Assembly (NCBI GenBank): GCA_002381565.1
Contig: DFWZ01000005.1
Location: 43,455-81,349 of the forward strand
Length of the DNA stretch: 37,895 bases
Reading direction: 5' to 3'
Source of the DNA: Gallionella sp. UBA4121
Lineage (GTDB): Bacteria; Pseudomonadota; Gammaproteobacteria; Burkholderiales; Gallionellaceae
Shown here: positions 23,218 through 31,383 of the stretch, in pieces
Layout of the letters: every line of letters starts with the position of its first letter
Numbering within the stretch: the stretch's first letter is position 1
Notes under the pieces: model-generated
Seen by the model: the letters and a program-made list of their open reading frames with translations, nothing else
Database searches by the model: none
What the model was told of the DNA's origin: nothing
Translations under genes and position numbers: made by a program

Positions 23218-24600
23218 ATGCAAAATTTTTCCAATTCGGACGCGCAGGTCGATCAGATCAAACTGCCCCCCCACTCGGTAGAGGCCGAGCAATCGGTGCT
23301 GGGCGGCCTGATGCTGGAGTCAAGCGCGCTGGATAAAATCGCCGATCTGATTACCGAGGACGATTTCTATCGTCGCGAGCACCGCCTGATCTACCGCCAG
23401 ATCGTGCGCATGAGCGAACAGGCCAAGCCGGTGGATGTGATCACCGTGGCCGAAGCGCTGGAAAACAGCAACGAGCTGGACAAGGCGGGCGGGCTGGCAT
23501 ACCTCGGCAGTCTGGTGCAGAACGTGCCTTCCGCCGCCAACATCCGCCGCTACGGCGAAATCGTGCGCGAGCGTTCCATCATGCGCAAGCTGGTGGAAGT
23601 GGGCACGGAGATTGCCAGCAGCGCATACAATCCTACGGGACGGGACGCCGCGCAATTGCTGGACGAGGCCGAAGGGAAGGTATTCGAGATCGCCGAGGCC
23701 GGGTCAAAAGGCAAACAGGGCTTCATGTCTATGCCGCCGCTCTTGACCCAGGTGGTCGAACGCATCGAGACGCTGTACGGGCGTGACAACGCCAGCGACG
23801 TGACGGGTACGCCGACCGGTTTTTCCGATCTGGACAAGATGACATCCGGTTTGCAGGCGGGCGATCTGGTGATCGTGGCGGGACGGCCGAGTATGGGCAA
23901 GACCGCGTTCTCGATCAACATTGCGGAGAATATCGCGCTGGACAGCAAGTTGCCTGTGGCCATTTTCAGTATGGAAATGGGCGCGGCGCAACTGGCGATG
24001 CGTATGTTAGGCTCGGTCGGCAAGCTCAATCAGCATGATTTGCGCTCAGGAAAGTTGCAGGATGACGACTGGGGGCGGCTGACCCATGCGCTGGGCAAGC
24101 TCAACGACGCGCCGATGTTTATCGACGAATCGGCCGCCTTGTCGTCGCTGGACCTGCGCGCGCGCGCACGCCGCCTGCACCGCCAGCACGGCAAACTGGG
24201 GCTGATCGTGGTGGATTACTTGCAACTGATGAGCTCCAACGCGGGCAAGGCGAGCGAGAACCGCGCCACGGAAATTTCGGAAATCTCGCGCGGCCTGAAG
24301 AGCCTGGCGAAGGAATTGCAATGCCCGGTGATGGCGCTCTCGCAGCTCAACCGTAGTCTGGAGCAGCGCCCCAACAAGCGCCCGGTGATGTCTGACTTGC
24401 GCGAATCGGGCGCGATCGAGCAGGATGCGGATCTGATCCTGTTCATTTACCGCGATGAAGTTTACAACAGCGATTCGGCGGATAAGGGCAAGGCCGAAAT
24501 CATCATCGGCAAACAGCGTAACGGCCCGATCGGCACGGTGGCACTGGCTTTCAGGGGCGAGTACACGCGCTTCGACAACCTGGCGTCGAGCGGCTATTAA
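23218..24600 (+). CDS. dnaB: Replicative DNA helicase DnaB
   Basis: Hexameric 5'-3' helicase of the replication fork. 460 aa. The N-terminal DnaB domain (LPPHSVEAEQSVLGGLML...FYRREHRLIYRQI) interacts with primase; the RecA-like motor has Walker A GRPSMGKTAF, Walker B LGLIVVDYLQLM, and later PVMALSQLNRSLEQR...SDLRESGAIEQDADLILFIYRDE. The Arg finger region and C-terminal GPIGTVALAF are intact, with no intein. Follows the rplI operon as in most proteobacteria but is separated from it by a terminator and a repeat. Confidence 0.97.
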   Translation: MQNFSNSDAQVDQIKLPPHSVEAEQSVLGGLMLESSALDKIADLITEDDFYRREHRLIYRQIVRMSEQAKPVDVITVAEALENSNELDKAGGLAYLGSLVQNVPSAANIRRYGEIVRERSIMRKLVEVGTEIASSAYNPTGRDAAQLLDEAEGKVFEIAEAGSKGKQGFMSMPPLLTQVVERIETLYGRDNASDVTGTPTGFSDLDKMTSGLQAGDLVIVAGRPSMGKTAFSINIAENIALDSKLPVAIFSMEMGAAQLAMRMLGSVGKLNQHDLRSGKLQDDDWGRLTHALGKLNDAPMFIDESAALSSLDLRARARRLHRQHGKLGLIVVDYLQLMSSNAGKASENRATEISEISRGLKSLAKELQCPVMALSQLNRSLEQRPNKRPVMSDLRESGAIEQDADLILFIYRDEVYNSDSADKGKAEIIIGKQRNGPIGTVALAFRGEYTRFDNLASSGY

Positions 24601-24627
24601 AGCGGATACGGCAGGGCGGAATAAAGT

Positions 24628-24656
24628 TTGAAGTGAGGCCTGGTTTCGGCTACAAT
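24628..24656 (+). promoter_or_regulatory. tRNA-Val promoter
   Basis: TTGAAG (24628-24633) and TACAAT (24651-24656), spaced 17 bp, 15 nt before the tRNA. Confidence 0.65.
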
Positions 24657-24670
24657 GCGCCCTCTTCAAA

Positions 24671-24747
24671 AGGAGCGTAGCTCAGTTGGTTAGAGCACTT
24701 GGTCGACATCCAAGGGGTCAGCAGTTCGAGTCTGCTCGTTCCTACCA
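24671..24747 (+). tRNA. tRNA-Val (GAC), integration site
   Basis: 77 nt with encoded CCA. Acceptor AGGAGCG pairs with CGTTCCT, anticodon stem-loop CTTGGTCGACATCCAAG gives GAC, T-arm AGCAGTTCGAGTCTGCT. Its 3' part (from 24702) is duplicated at 31384-31431, so an element has integrated here and rebuilt the tRNA. Confidence 0.95.
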
Positions 24748-24749
24748 AA
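24702..24749 (+). repeat. attL: 48-bp direct repeat (3' half of tRNA-Val)
   Basis: Positions 24702-24749 are identical to 31384-31431. The repeat begins in the anticodon loop and runs 2 nt past CCA, typical of tyrosine-integrase att sites in tRNA genes. The intact tRNA is on this side, next to the integrase. Confidence 0.93.
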
Positions 24750-24756
24750 CAAATCA

Positions 24757-24790
24757 ACGGGTTAGATCAGAAATGGTCTAGCCCGTTTTT
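24757..24790 (+). terminator. Element-borne terminator directly after tRNA-Val
   Basis: A 13-bp stem (ACGGGTTAGATCA / TGGTCTAGCCCGT, two G-T wobbles), GAAA tetraloop and TTTT, starting 10 nt after CCA. It lies inside the element, whose integration separated the tRNA from its former terminator at 31437-31470. The integrase stop codon (24778) is within the hairpin. Confidence 0.85.
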
Positions 24791-25905
24791 AATTCGGTGG
24801 GGACTTTTCGGGGACTATATCCCCCAAGCTGTTCCCGCCGAATCATTGCAAGGCTGCGATTCACCCGATTGCCTTCATCCGTGATGCGGTTTAACGCCGC
24901 CACCAGTTCATCAATCTGTACTACCGAATAATGCGCTGTCATGCCTTGACGGACATGCCACAGAATATCTGAAATCGTTTCTTCCCTAGCGCCAGACTCA
25001 CGCAACCGCATTCCAACAGTATGGCGCAGATCGTGGATATGCAAGCCATCCAGCCCTGCAAGTTTCCGCGCACGTTGCCATGCATTGTTGTTCATCGTCT
25101 CAACTCGATGCCCCTGATAGGGGAAAACATATTCATCATGTTTGTCGCGCTGTGCTTCAACTACCTTTTGCGCCACCGTATTGCAGACCAGAACGCGACC
25201 CCGTTTCCTACCCTTGACGTTTTCCCTTGGAATATCAAACACCGATACTTCAAGTTCAGGAATGTAAATTTCCCATTCCCATTTCAGACCACAAACCACC
25301 TCATCCCTAGCACCCGTGTTCAGATCGAACAAAACCATCTTTGCCAGATGATCCGGCAGCAACGGAATGATGCGCCGTTGTTCTGCCCAAGTGATGGGAC
25401 GCGGTTCGCGCTGGTGTCCTATGAGCGGCAGCACGGTGATGAGAGGTGGCGTTTCCAGCCATGTTTTGCCATTCTCATCGCGCCAACTACGCGCCGCAAG
25501 GTTCAGAATCCGCCGAACTAGCTCAAGCCCCAAGTTAATGGTTTTGTTTGCCAGCTTCTTTGCTTTCCGATCCTTGATATAGGATGCCAGCGTTCCATCG
25601 TGAATCTGATCCAGCGTCAGACTACCAATAAAAGGCATCAACCTTTCCAGCAGATAAATGTCGATTTTCAGCGATACTTTCTCTTGATGGTCTATCAGAT
25701 ATTTTGCAGCAGCTTCGTCAAATGTCCGTTTGGGACGAATCCCGAACAGATGTGTCTGACGAAGTCTTTCAAGCTGATAAATTAGCCAGCTTTCTGCTTC
25801 TTCAAACGACTCGAAACGGTTGCGAAGTCGAGTGCCTTTGTATATCCGGTCGACACACCAATAGTTCTGCTTGTCTTGGTGGATGCCAGTTTGAGATCGG
25901 CCCAT
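24778..25905 (-). CDS. int: Tyrosine recombinase (phage-type integrase)
   Basis: Catalyses integration and excision at tRNA-Val. 375 aa. N-terminal arm-binding part (WCVDRIYKGTRLRNRFESFEEAESWLIYQLERL), a SAM-like core-binding domain (about 60-150) and a catalytic domain with Arg200 (NTGARDEVVCGLKW), His291 and Arg294 (HDLRHTVGMRLRESG), His317 (ILWHVRQ) and nucleophile Tyr326 (AHYSV). All catalytic residues are present. A perfect AAAGGAGGT ribosome-binding site just before ATG 25905 confirms this start, although it lies inside the upstream gene (124-nt overlap). The C-terminal codons overlap the terminator hairpin and a TGGGGACTTTTCGGGGAC stretch (24798-24815) that recurs near attR and could be an arm-type binding site. 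Confidence 0.95.
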   Translation of the reverse strand: MGRSQTGIHQDKQNYWCVDRIYKGTRLRNRFESFEEAESWLIYQLERLRQTHLFGIRPKRTFDEAAAKYLIDHQEKVSLKIDIYLLERLMPFIGSLTLDQIHDGTLASYIKDRKAKKLANKTINLGLELVRRILNLAARSWRDENGKTWLETPPLITVLPLIGHQREPRPITWAEQRRIIPLLPDHLAKMVLFDLNTGARDEVVCGLKWEWEIYIPELEVSVFDIPRENVKGRKRGRVLVCNTVAQKVVEAQRDKHDEYVFPYQGHRVETMNNNAWQRARKLAGLDGLHIHDLRHTVGMRLRESGAREETISDILWHVRQGMTAHYSVVQIDELVAALNRITDEGNRVNRSLAMIRREQLGGYSPRKVPTELKTG

Positions 25906-26105
25906 GTGATACCTCCTTTTTCCACAGGCCGCCCGTTCCGATGCTTATGCTCTTCCAAAATGCGGTCAAGGTCAAATCTATCGAATATCAGCGACGTGCC
26001 GATTCGCATACTTGCGAGCAACGGACGGAAATGTTTTTCAAATGCGCGGCGTTTGATACCGAGGTAATACGCCGCCTCTTGGCAGTTATAGCCGCGCTTA
26101 TCCAC
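25782..26105 (-). CDS. Excisionase-like helix-turn-helix protein
   Basis: 107 aa from a GTG start. The N-terminal half looks like a MerR/AlpA-type winged helix-turn-helix: YNCQEAAYYLGIKRRAFEKHFRPLLASMRIGTSLIFDRFDLDRILEEHK, the layout of Xis and AlpA regulators that direct excision. The C-terminal half (WADLKLASTKTSRTIGVSTGYTKALDFATVSSRLKKQKAG) is basic and overlaps int by 124 nt in another frame, so both proteins constrain the same DNA. It begins 2 nt after the rep stop codon. The position between rep and int supports a role as recombination directionality factor. Not identified to a named family. Confidence 0.72.
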   Translation of the reverse strand: MDKRGYNCQEAAYYLGIKRRAFEKHFRPLLASMRIGTSLIFDRFDLDRILEEHKHRNGRPVEKGGITWADLKLASTKTSRTIGVSTGYTKALDFATVSSRLKKQKAG

Positions 26106-26107
26106 GA

Positions 26108-27469
26108 CTAATCCCCAGATGAGGCCATGCGGTAAGCGGCAGTGGCTCTTTCTAAGGCTTGGCGTTTTTCCTCCTCGGCGGAGAGGTTCAATATCGTGTT
26201 GAATCCCTTTGCACGGACGCGAACTTTTTCAAGCAGGAAATTTTCTGCCGACAAGCCCATGAACTGACCGCCAGTTTGCAGGTGGTTATAGAGATCGAAC
26301 AAATAGCGATCCAGCCCCTCGCTGTAATCCGTGATGCCGTGTTTTGCCATGTAGGAAGCAATCGAACTCGCACCCAATGCAAATATCCGCTTGTCTGCCG
26401 GTAATCGCGTGGCGGTGAATGATCGTGCAAGAGGGCCACCGTCTGTTTCCCAGTCAATTGAGGAGAGATGCCCCCACAGAGGATGGACAGGCCAGCGTGA
26501 ACGCGTCTGATCGTCAGGGTTGGGGATGGTCAGGCGCAGCCATTCCGTTGTGGCATAGCTCCATAAGCCGTTCAGGTTTGCCATGACGCGATCAAGATCA
26601 ACAAGGCCATGTTGCCCCAATACTTCGCGCCTGAATTGAAATTCAACGCGCCAGATGGATTCACCTTGCTGCCATCCTCCTGCCTGCCATAGCGGAAACA
26701 TATCATCCCGACCGCTTTCAGCGACTTCCAGCAGCTTGTTATACAGACGGCAGCCCATGATGCCACCCAAGCCCACCGTCCAGCCTGTGAACTGTTCTGC
26801 GACCGCATAGGCAGCGATATTCTTGCCACGTGTGACCCATGCCTCACGCCCCCATGATTCCATGTTTTCATCTGAGACAAAATCTGCAAACATATCGAGG
26901 CGGCTGACGTGTGCCGAATCGGTGAGTATGCCTATCTCATTCAGGATGCCCCGCAGCTCCGTTTCTGCTTGTTCTGGTGTGACACTGGATAGATAGCGCG
27001 AGGACAGCTTCACGTAGGCCATAGGAAGCTGTTTTGAGGCTCTGGATAATTGAATGCGGAATGCGCCATCCTCCAGCACGTAAGGAAACACAGACGAGCC
27101 TTTGTCCTTGACCTCGAAGATGTGACCAGCGACGAAATACTGCGCAAGGGCTTGCTGATCGGCTTCAGGATTCTGTGCCAGTTGCTTCAGCTTGGTTAAT
27201 CGTTCCTGAACTTCTGGGAATAAATCGCCCTGATAGGACAGATACAGACTATCAATTCCAAATCTTAAAAGCTTGAATGATGTAGTTATGCAGTTATAGG
27301 GTTCTCTGTTAGTAGGCGACGAACCCTTCAGGTCGCCACGCCTGTCGCCGTCAGCGGTGCGCTCGCTGGCGCGCGCATCCCCGCAATCGTCGTCATGCGC
27401 GGCTGCGATGTCAGTGATTTTATTGCTGGATATGCCAGATGGATTGCTTGAATCGGATTGATGAGACAT
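26108..27469 (-). CDS. Putative rolling-circle replication initiator (Rep_trans-like)
   Basis: 453 aa. Motifs resemble the replication initiation factor family that includes RstA of CTX phage and plasmid RepC-like nickases: LLRFGIDSLYLSY near residue 67, VSRLDMFADFV, CRLYNKLLEVAESGRDDMFPLW (compare YdK) and SIWRVEFQFRREVLGQHGL. Such proteins nick a double-strand origin and let an excised circle replicate. The N-terminal 60 residues are polar, low-complexity and probably disordered, so the true start could be further in. The active-site tyrosine is presumably that of YNKLLEV but is not proven. Followed by the excisionase-like gene after 2 nt. Some homologues in such islands are simply labelled hypothetical. 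Confidence 0.6.
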   Translation of the reverse strand: MSHQSDSSNPSGISSNKITDIAAAHDDDCGDARASERTADGDRRGDLKGSSPTNREPYNCITTSFKLLRFGIDSLYLSYQGDLFPEVQERLTKLKQLAQNPEADQQALAQYFVAGHIFEVKDKGSSVFPYVLEDGAFRIQLSRASKQLPMAYVKLSSRYLSSVTPEQAETELRGILNEIGILTDSAHVSRLDMFADFVSDENMESWGREAWVTRGKNIAAYAVAEQFTGWTVGLGGIMGCRLYNKLLEVAESGRDDMFPLWQAGGWQQGESIWRVEFQFRREVLGQHGLVDLDRVMANLNGLWSYATTEWLRLTIPNPDDQTRSRWPVHPLWGHLSSIDWETDGGPLARSFTATRLPADKRIFALGASSIASYMAKHGITDYSEGLDRYLFDLYNHLQTGGQFMGLSAENFLLEKVRVRAKGFNTILNLSAEEEKRQALERATAAYRMASSGD

Positions 27470-27551
27470 TTATAAACTCTTGACCATGGCAGGTATGCAA
27501 ATGCGCCCTGCAACGGATATGGAATTTATGCTTCAAGGGCTAATCAAGCTC

Positions 27552-27578
27552 CCACTCAAAAAGTAAGTTTTTAAGTGG
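27552..27578. terminator. Hairpin at the end of the unrecognised gene
   Basis: CCACTCAAAAA, loop GTAAG, TTTTTAAGTGG: one mismatch in an 11-bp stem. It spans the stop codon at 27571-27573. It could be a 3' hairpin for the upstream gene or part of a replication origin before rep; the sequence does not decide. Confidence 0.4.
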
Positions 27579-28419
27579 TGGTGTTTTTACGCGTGTAAGT
27601 GTCGGCAAATTTGCGTAGAGCTTTATCACTGCCGCCGCCTTTTGCATTGCCAGAATAGAGTTTCAGCTCTTCGACAAATAGCTCGTGGAGATGGGCGTCA
27701 CTCAGGCGAGTTGCACCAGTTTCATGGAGGACTTCCAGCACGAGGCGCATTTTTTGAAAGTTGACCTGTTCGCGCTTTGCCAACTTTCCATTTAATGATG
27801 CCTTCAGCTTGGCAAAAAAGCGATTGTCCCGCAATAACGTGGCCTTACTGATTCTCTGACTGACAGATGGGCAGCATATAACGGTCGGATCAATACGAAT
27901 CGCATCGAATAATGCCTTGTCATCACCATTACGAATGCGGTCAACTAACTCGTTCAGAAAACAGCCGTGGTAAAGCACGCAGCGAAGGGTGCTATATAGT
28001 GACCAAGCTTTACCAAAGGTGTCGGCTAACATAGGTCGCATTCTCTCTGCTAGTTCTTTACTGGGGTCTTCCATTTCATCAAAATGCTGCCTGACTAGAT
28101 CGACGACTTTAGGAATCTCACTGACCTGACCTTGAGAGGCAGCTAGCTGGTTCAGCCAGTTTAATATTTGTTGGGGATCAAGTATCTCGTTAAAATTTTG
28201 AGCAATGGCCGTAAGGGCTTGAATAATGTGATTCCTGATGGGGAGTTCATATAAAGAGCACCATGCAAATGGAGCCACATCCCCGCCTAGGAGCTTTGCC
28301 TTATCTTCTTCCATTCCTTGTCTGGATTCTTCCGTCTCAGTGATGAGGATAGGCCATAACGCTAGAAAGAGGCGCAGGTCTTCGGCGGTGGTGCCTTTGG
28401 CAAAAGAGGTGGTGTTCAT
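27571..28419 (-). CDS. Unrecognised protein of the integrative element
   Basis: 282 aa, soluble, no signal peptide or membrane segment, and no catalytic motif that I recognise. It looks mostly helical: charged N-terminus (TAEDLRLFLALWPILITETEESRQGMEEDKAKLL), a central segment STLRCVLYHGCFLNELVDRIRNGDDKALFDAIRIDPTVICCPSVSQRI, and a Lys-rich C-terminal part (KLKASLNGKLAKREQVNFQKMRLVLEVLHETGATRLSDAHLHELFVEELKLY). Its place next to rep suggests a core element function (replication accessory or control) rather than cargo, but this is inference. A 188-bp gap separates it from the AbiJ-like gene. Confidence 0.75.
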   Translation of the reverse strand: MNTTSFAKGTTAEDLRLFLALWPILITETEESRQGMEEDKAKLLGGDVAPFAWCSLYELPIRNHIIQALTAIAQNFNEILDPQQILNWLNQLAASQGQVSEIPKVVDLVRQHFDEMEDPSKELAERMRPMLADTFGKAWSLYSTLRCVLYHGCFLNELVDRIRNGDDKALFDAIRIDPTVICCPSVSQRISKATLLRDNRFFAKLKASLNGKLAKREQVNFQKMRLVLEVLHETGATRLSDAHLHELFVEELKLYSGNAKGGGSDKALRKFADTYTRKNTTT

Positions 28420-28607
28420 GGCGATGTCGTGATGTTTGCACAGAAGATTCGAGCCTGAATTTTACGCTTACATCCATGCACGACAATAAAAATCAACAAC
28501 TGTTTTGCAGGGGAGGAAGGTGCTCTTTGTATCCTGATGGCGAGGGGGCGCCCCTTCATGAGCAGCACTCCGTCAAACGCCCCATTAATATAAGGCTTGT
28601 ACAAAGT

Positions 28608-29429
28608 TTATGTGAGTTGTGCCTTCAAGTAGTTCACGAATGAGGTACATGAAAGCAAAAAATACCTAGCATCTGCAGGTGTCAGGGTTGGTTCGTCAAG
28701 CATTGCGTGGCGAATACCTCCTTCGTCACTTGTATAGCCGTAGAGTTTCAAAAAACCGTCTTTTAACGCAGGGTGTAGTAAGCCACGCTTTTCGATTATT
28801 TTAAGTGCATCACCCAACGTTGCCTTAGGATTTTCAGCAACAATTCTCGCCATAGCCTCAACCGATGAAATAGATTCTTTGATTGAGTTTCTGTAGTCGG
28901 GGGTTTTACGATCAGCATACAACTCAAATCCGCGACGGAGATGCGCTGTAACACCGGCGAACTTCGAATCCCCAAGTGCTTGTTCAAGCATTTCCAATTC
29001 TTGGGTGTCCATGATGTCCGTCAGATGCCCTGATACAAAGCGGTAAGCAGAAAGTTCACGCGCAAGAATTTGGTTCATATACTCAGCTAAAAACGGTTTT
29101 TGCCTCTCGTAATAGGCAACCACGAATTCGATAAAATCATATACCTCAAACCATTTGCAACCAAAGAAATACGCTCGAAGCTCCTCGAGAATTTTGGAGT
29201 TACCGTCGGGTCTTGAGTCAATTGGCTTCTTAAAGTAATCAAACCAAAGAATCTGGCTAAACGGCGTAATTTCGGCTTCACCGTATTGTGCCCAAGCAAA
29301 GCCTTTTGTAGTCCAGATTGCAGAATCGAGGGCATTCCAAATCGAGTTGCGGAGGTCAATGTTCATGGAGTCAGCTTGGATAATTTCCAGAACTGGCTTT
29401 AGATTTTTTCTTTGGCTAAATGACTTCAT
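28608..29429 (-). CDS. AbiJ-like abortive infection protein (AbiJ_NTD4 plus HEPN)
   Basis: 273 aa. The N-terminus (MKSFSQRKNLKPVLEIIQADSMNIDLRNSIWNAL) and FIEFVVAYYERQKPFLAEYMNQILARELSAYRFV are typical of the AbiJ_NTD4 domain. The C-terminal half (DYRNSIKESISSVEAMARIV, GGIRHAMLDEPTLTPADARYFLLSCTSFVNYLKAQL) is the associated HEPN-like helical domain. Proteins of this build are predicted RNases or toxins that stop growth of phage-infected cells. An R-x4-H pattern is present at Arg130-His135, but it lies in the hinge and may be fortuitous. The gene starts 33 nt after the ATPase gene, so the two are probably one operon. Family assignment is from remembered sequence patterns. Confidence 0.75.
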   Translation of the reverse strand: MKSFSQRKNLKPVLEIIQADSMNIDLRNSIWNALDSAIWTTKGFAWAQYGEAEITPFSQILWFDYFKKPIDSRPDGNSKILEELRAYFFGCKWFEVYDFIEFVVAYYERQKPFLAEYMNQILARELSAYRFVSGHLTDIMDTQELEMLEQALGDSKFAGVTAHLRRGFELYADRKTPDYRNSIKESISSVEAMARIVAENPKATLGDALKIIEKRGLLHPALKDGFLKLYGYTSDEGGIRHAMLDEPTLTPADARYFLLSCTSFVNYLKAQLT

Positions 29430-29462
29430 CTTCCGATAAACCTAACAAAAGTAGTTGATGTT

Positions 29463-31088
29463 TTAAAGCTTAATACCCAGCGCTCTGTAAAACATTGGAT
29501 GGATATGTACCGTTGAAGAAGCCCTGATTTGTCCTGGGCTTAATTGGGAAAGATTATTTTGACGAATCCAACTAACTGAATCGGTGGAACCAGTTTTAAT
29601 GCCGATAAGACCAATGTTATAAAACTCTCTCAGAATAAAATTTCGGATTGAATCAAAATTGGCATTTTTAGCCATGTATAAACTATAAAGAGACTTGGTA
29701 ATTGGATCTGTACTTGACGCATTAAGGGCAAAAGCAATCTCCTCAAATCTGTTCCCCAAAAACTCTTGTGTAATAAAACTTACATCGAAATGATTCTTTA
29801 AACCGGAAAGAAGCAGCGATGTATGCATAAGGTCAGGCAAAATCGTACTCCACTCATTTGATAAAGACTTCAATCTTTCGGCTGAATAATTGCCCTCGGC
29901 CTCCTTTAATATGGCAGCAGTTACTTTGGGTCTGCCCGCGCATAACTCTAAACACTCATTAACAAAAACAATAATATCGCGGGGGCGATAAAAAGTTCGA
30001 TTTAACATGTATTCGAAGGTGTCGGTGCCATCAATATTCGAAGGAAACAAGTCTTTAAACAATATGTCACCGGTTGTATAGTTACGTTTTACAATTTTAT
30101 TGATGCGAGATTCGACTATTTCCTGTAGCTCAGTCTTTTCCCACTTTAAATTTAAATAAAGCGCCTTAAATTTTTCCTCTTGAAACCCAGATATCGTTTC
30201 CAAATTCAATACCTTAAAAAGTAAGTCATGGCGCATTGCTAAAATTACTTTAATGTTCGATAAGCTTTTAAATCGATTAACTACATCAATTAAACAGCGG
30301 ATGAGTTTGAACCTAATTCGATCATCCGCCCAGTCTTCATCGAGCATATCTATAGTTATATAGTAAGGATTTTTAGAATCATCAAAGATATTTTCTTCCA
30401 GTACGACAAACATGTTTTCTAGTTCGCGAATTTGTACTCTTGAAACTGCATCTAAGCCATGTTCTTTGATTGCAGTACGTTGTTCTATAGAAAGTTTTTT
30501 TGCACCTTCTGCATTAAAAGTAACTCCAGAAAACTTCCCGTTAAGTCCTGAGGTCAGGCTGCTTTCAACATGGCTAGTTAATTCATGAATTCTTTGCTCT
30601 GTAGTCTGCCAAAATTTATCCCCCCAAGTTTCAAAATAATCAACCGCTAATTCTTTATTTCTGTCCTTTTTACTGATTATGGACAGAATTGCGCGTTTAA
30701 ATTTTTTATATGAATCTTCATCGTTAATTTGAAACTTTTCTTTAATGAGCTCTACGACAAGAAGATGTTTCCACAGTAAAACATAGAAGGGTGATAAGTT
30801 AACGCCGGCTTCTTCGAAAAAAGAGATTACTTTGTTGGTGGCTATAAAATTAAGAGATAAATTATGCGGGGATAATTGAATGACATGTGCGCCGGAATTT
30901 TTTAAATGATAAAGTAAAGCCGTTTTTCCAGCCCCTGTTCTACCTACAATAATTCTTTTTGGATTTTTAATATCTAGCAGGACTTTGCCATCACCTGTAT
31001 CCACAAAACACTCGTCAAGGAACTGCGAGTCCTGCTCAGCAGCAGCGGAGCCTACATTGTCATGTTTGCGAAAAACAAATTGAGTCAT
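29463..31088 (-). CDS. P-loop ATPase, Sll1717-type, probable defence sensor
   Basis: 541 aa, AT-rich gene. The N-terminus NVGSAAAEQDSQFLDECFVDTGDGKVLLDIKNPKRIIVGRTGAGKTALLYHL matches the Sll1717 family: an acidic lead-in and Walker A GRTGAGKT (residues 49-56). Walker B is YYITIDMLDEDW (242-253), followed by IKVILAMRHDLL, a likely sensor 1 with Arg. FYRPRDIIVFVNECLEL is the conserved AAA-like lid. The C-terminal 200 residues look like a winged-helix/helical domain with no known effector. Such ATPases recur in defence-rich islands, paired with separate effectors. AGGGGA precedes the ATG. First gene of the cargo, 33 nt before the AbiJ-like gene. Confidence 0.78.
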   Translation of the reverse strand: MTQFVFRKHDNVGSAAAEQDSQFLDECFVDTGDGKVLLDIKNPKRIIVGRTGAGKTALLYHLKNSGAHVIQLSPHNLSLNFIATNKVISFFEEAGVNLSPFYVLLWKHLLVVELIKEKFQINDEDSYKKFKRAILSIISKKDRNKELAVDYFETWGDKFWQTTEQRIHELTSHVESSLTSGLNGKFSGVTFNAEGAKKLSIEQRTAIKEHGLDAVSRVQIRELENMFVVLEENIFDDSKNPYYITIDMLDEDWADDRIRFKLIRCLIDVVNRFKSLSNIKVILAMRHDLLFKVLNLETISGFQEEKFKALYLNLKWEKTELQEIVESRINKIVKRNYTTGDILFKDLFPSNIDGTDTFEYMLNRTFYRPRDIIVFVNECLELCAGRPKVTAAILKEAEGNYSAERLKSLSNEWSTILPDLMHTSLLLSGLKNHFDVSFITQEFLGNRFEEIAFALNASSTDPITKSLYSLYMAKNANFDSIRNFILREFYNIGLIGIKTGSTDSVSWIRQNNLSQLSPGQIRASSTVHIHPMFYRALGIKL

Positions 31089-31152
31089 CGTATTCCCCTG
31101 CGCATTAGCTGCTTCATTTGAATATGCTTCCGTACAACGTTAGAATGCACTA

Positions 31153-31180
31153 TATATAGTAGAATTATCAATTCTTGCAA
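31153..31180 (-). promoter_or_regulatory. Candidate promoter of the ATPase/AbiJ operon
   Basis: On the minus strand TTGCAA (31180-31175) and TATATA (31158-31153), 16 bp apart, 65 nt upstream of the ATPase start. The -10 lies in a perfect 12-bp palindrome ACTATATATAGT (31149-31160), a possible operator. Confidence 0.45.
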
Positions 31181-31383
31181 CTAATTGTAGTGTGCTAACG
31201 TAATATTGCAAGTTAAATAAAATGCTATGTATTTTTGCCAAGTCATGTTTATGACATCATGCGAGTGCTATGGGGACTTTCTGGTGACTTGAGGGTGAAA
31301 AACCTGACAATACAGTGCAGAAGCTGGAACGAGCGACACTGTTAATATTGTTAATAATCAATTGGTTGAAAGACTAAAAAGCA

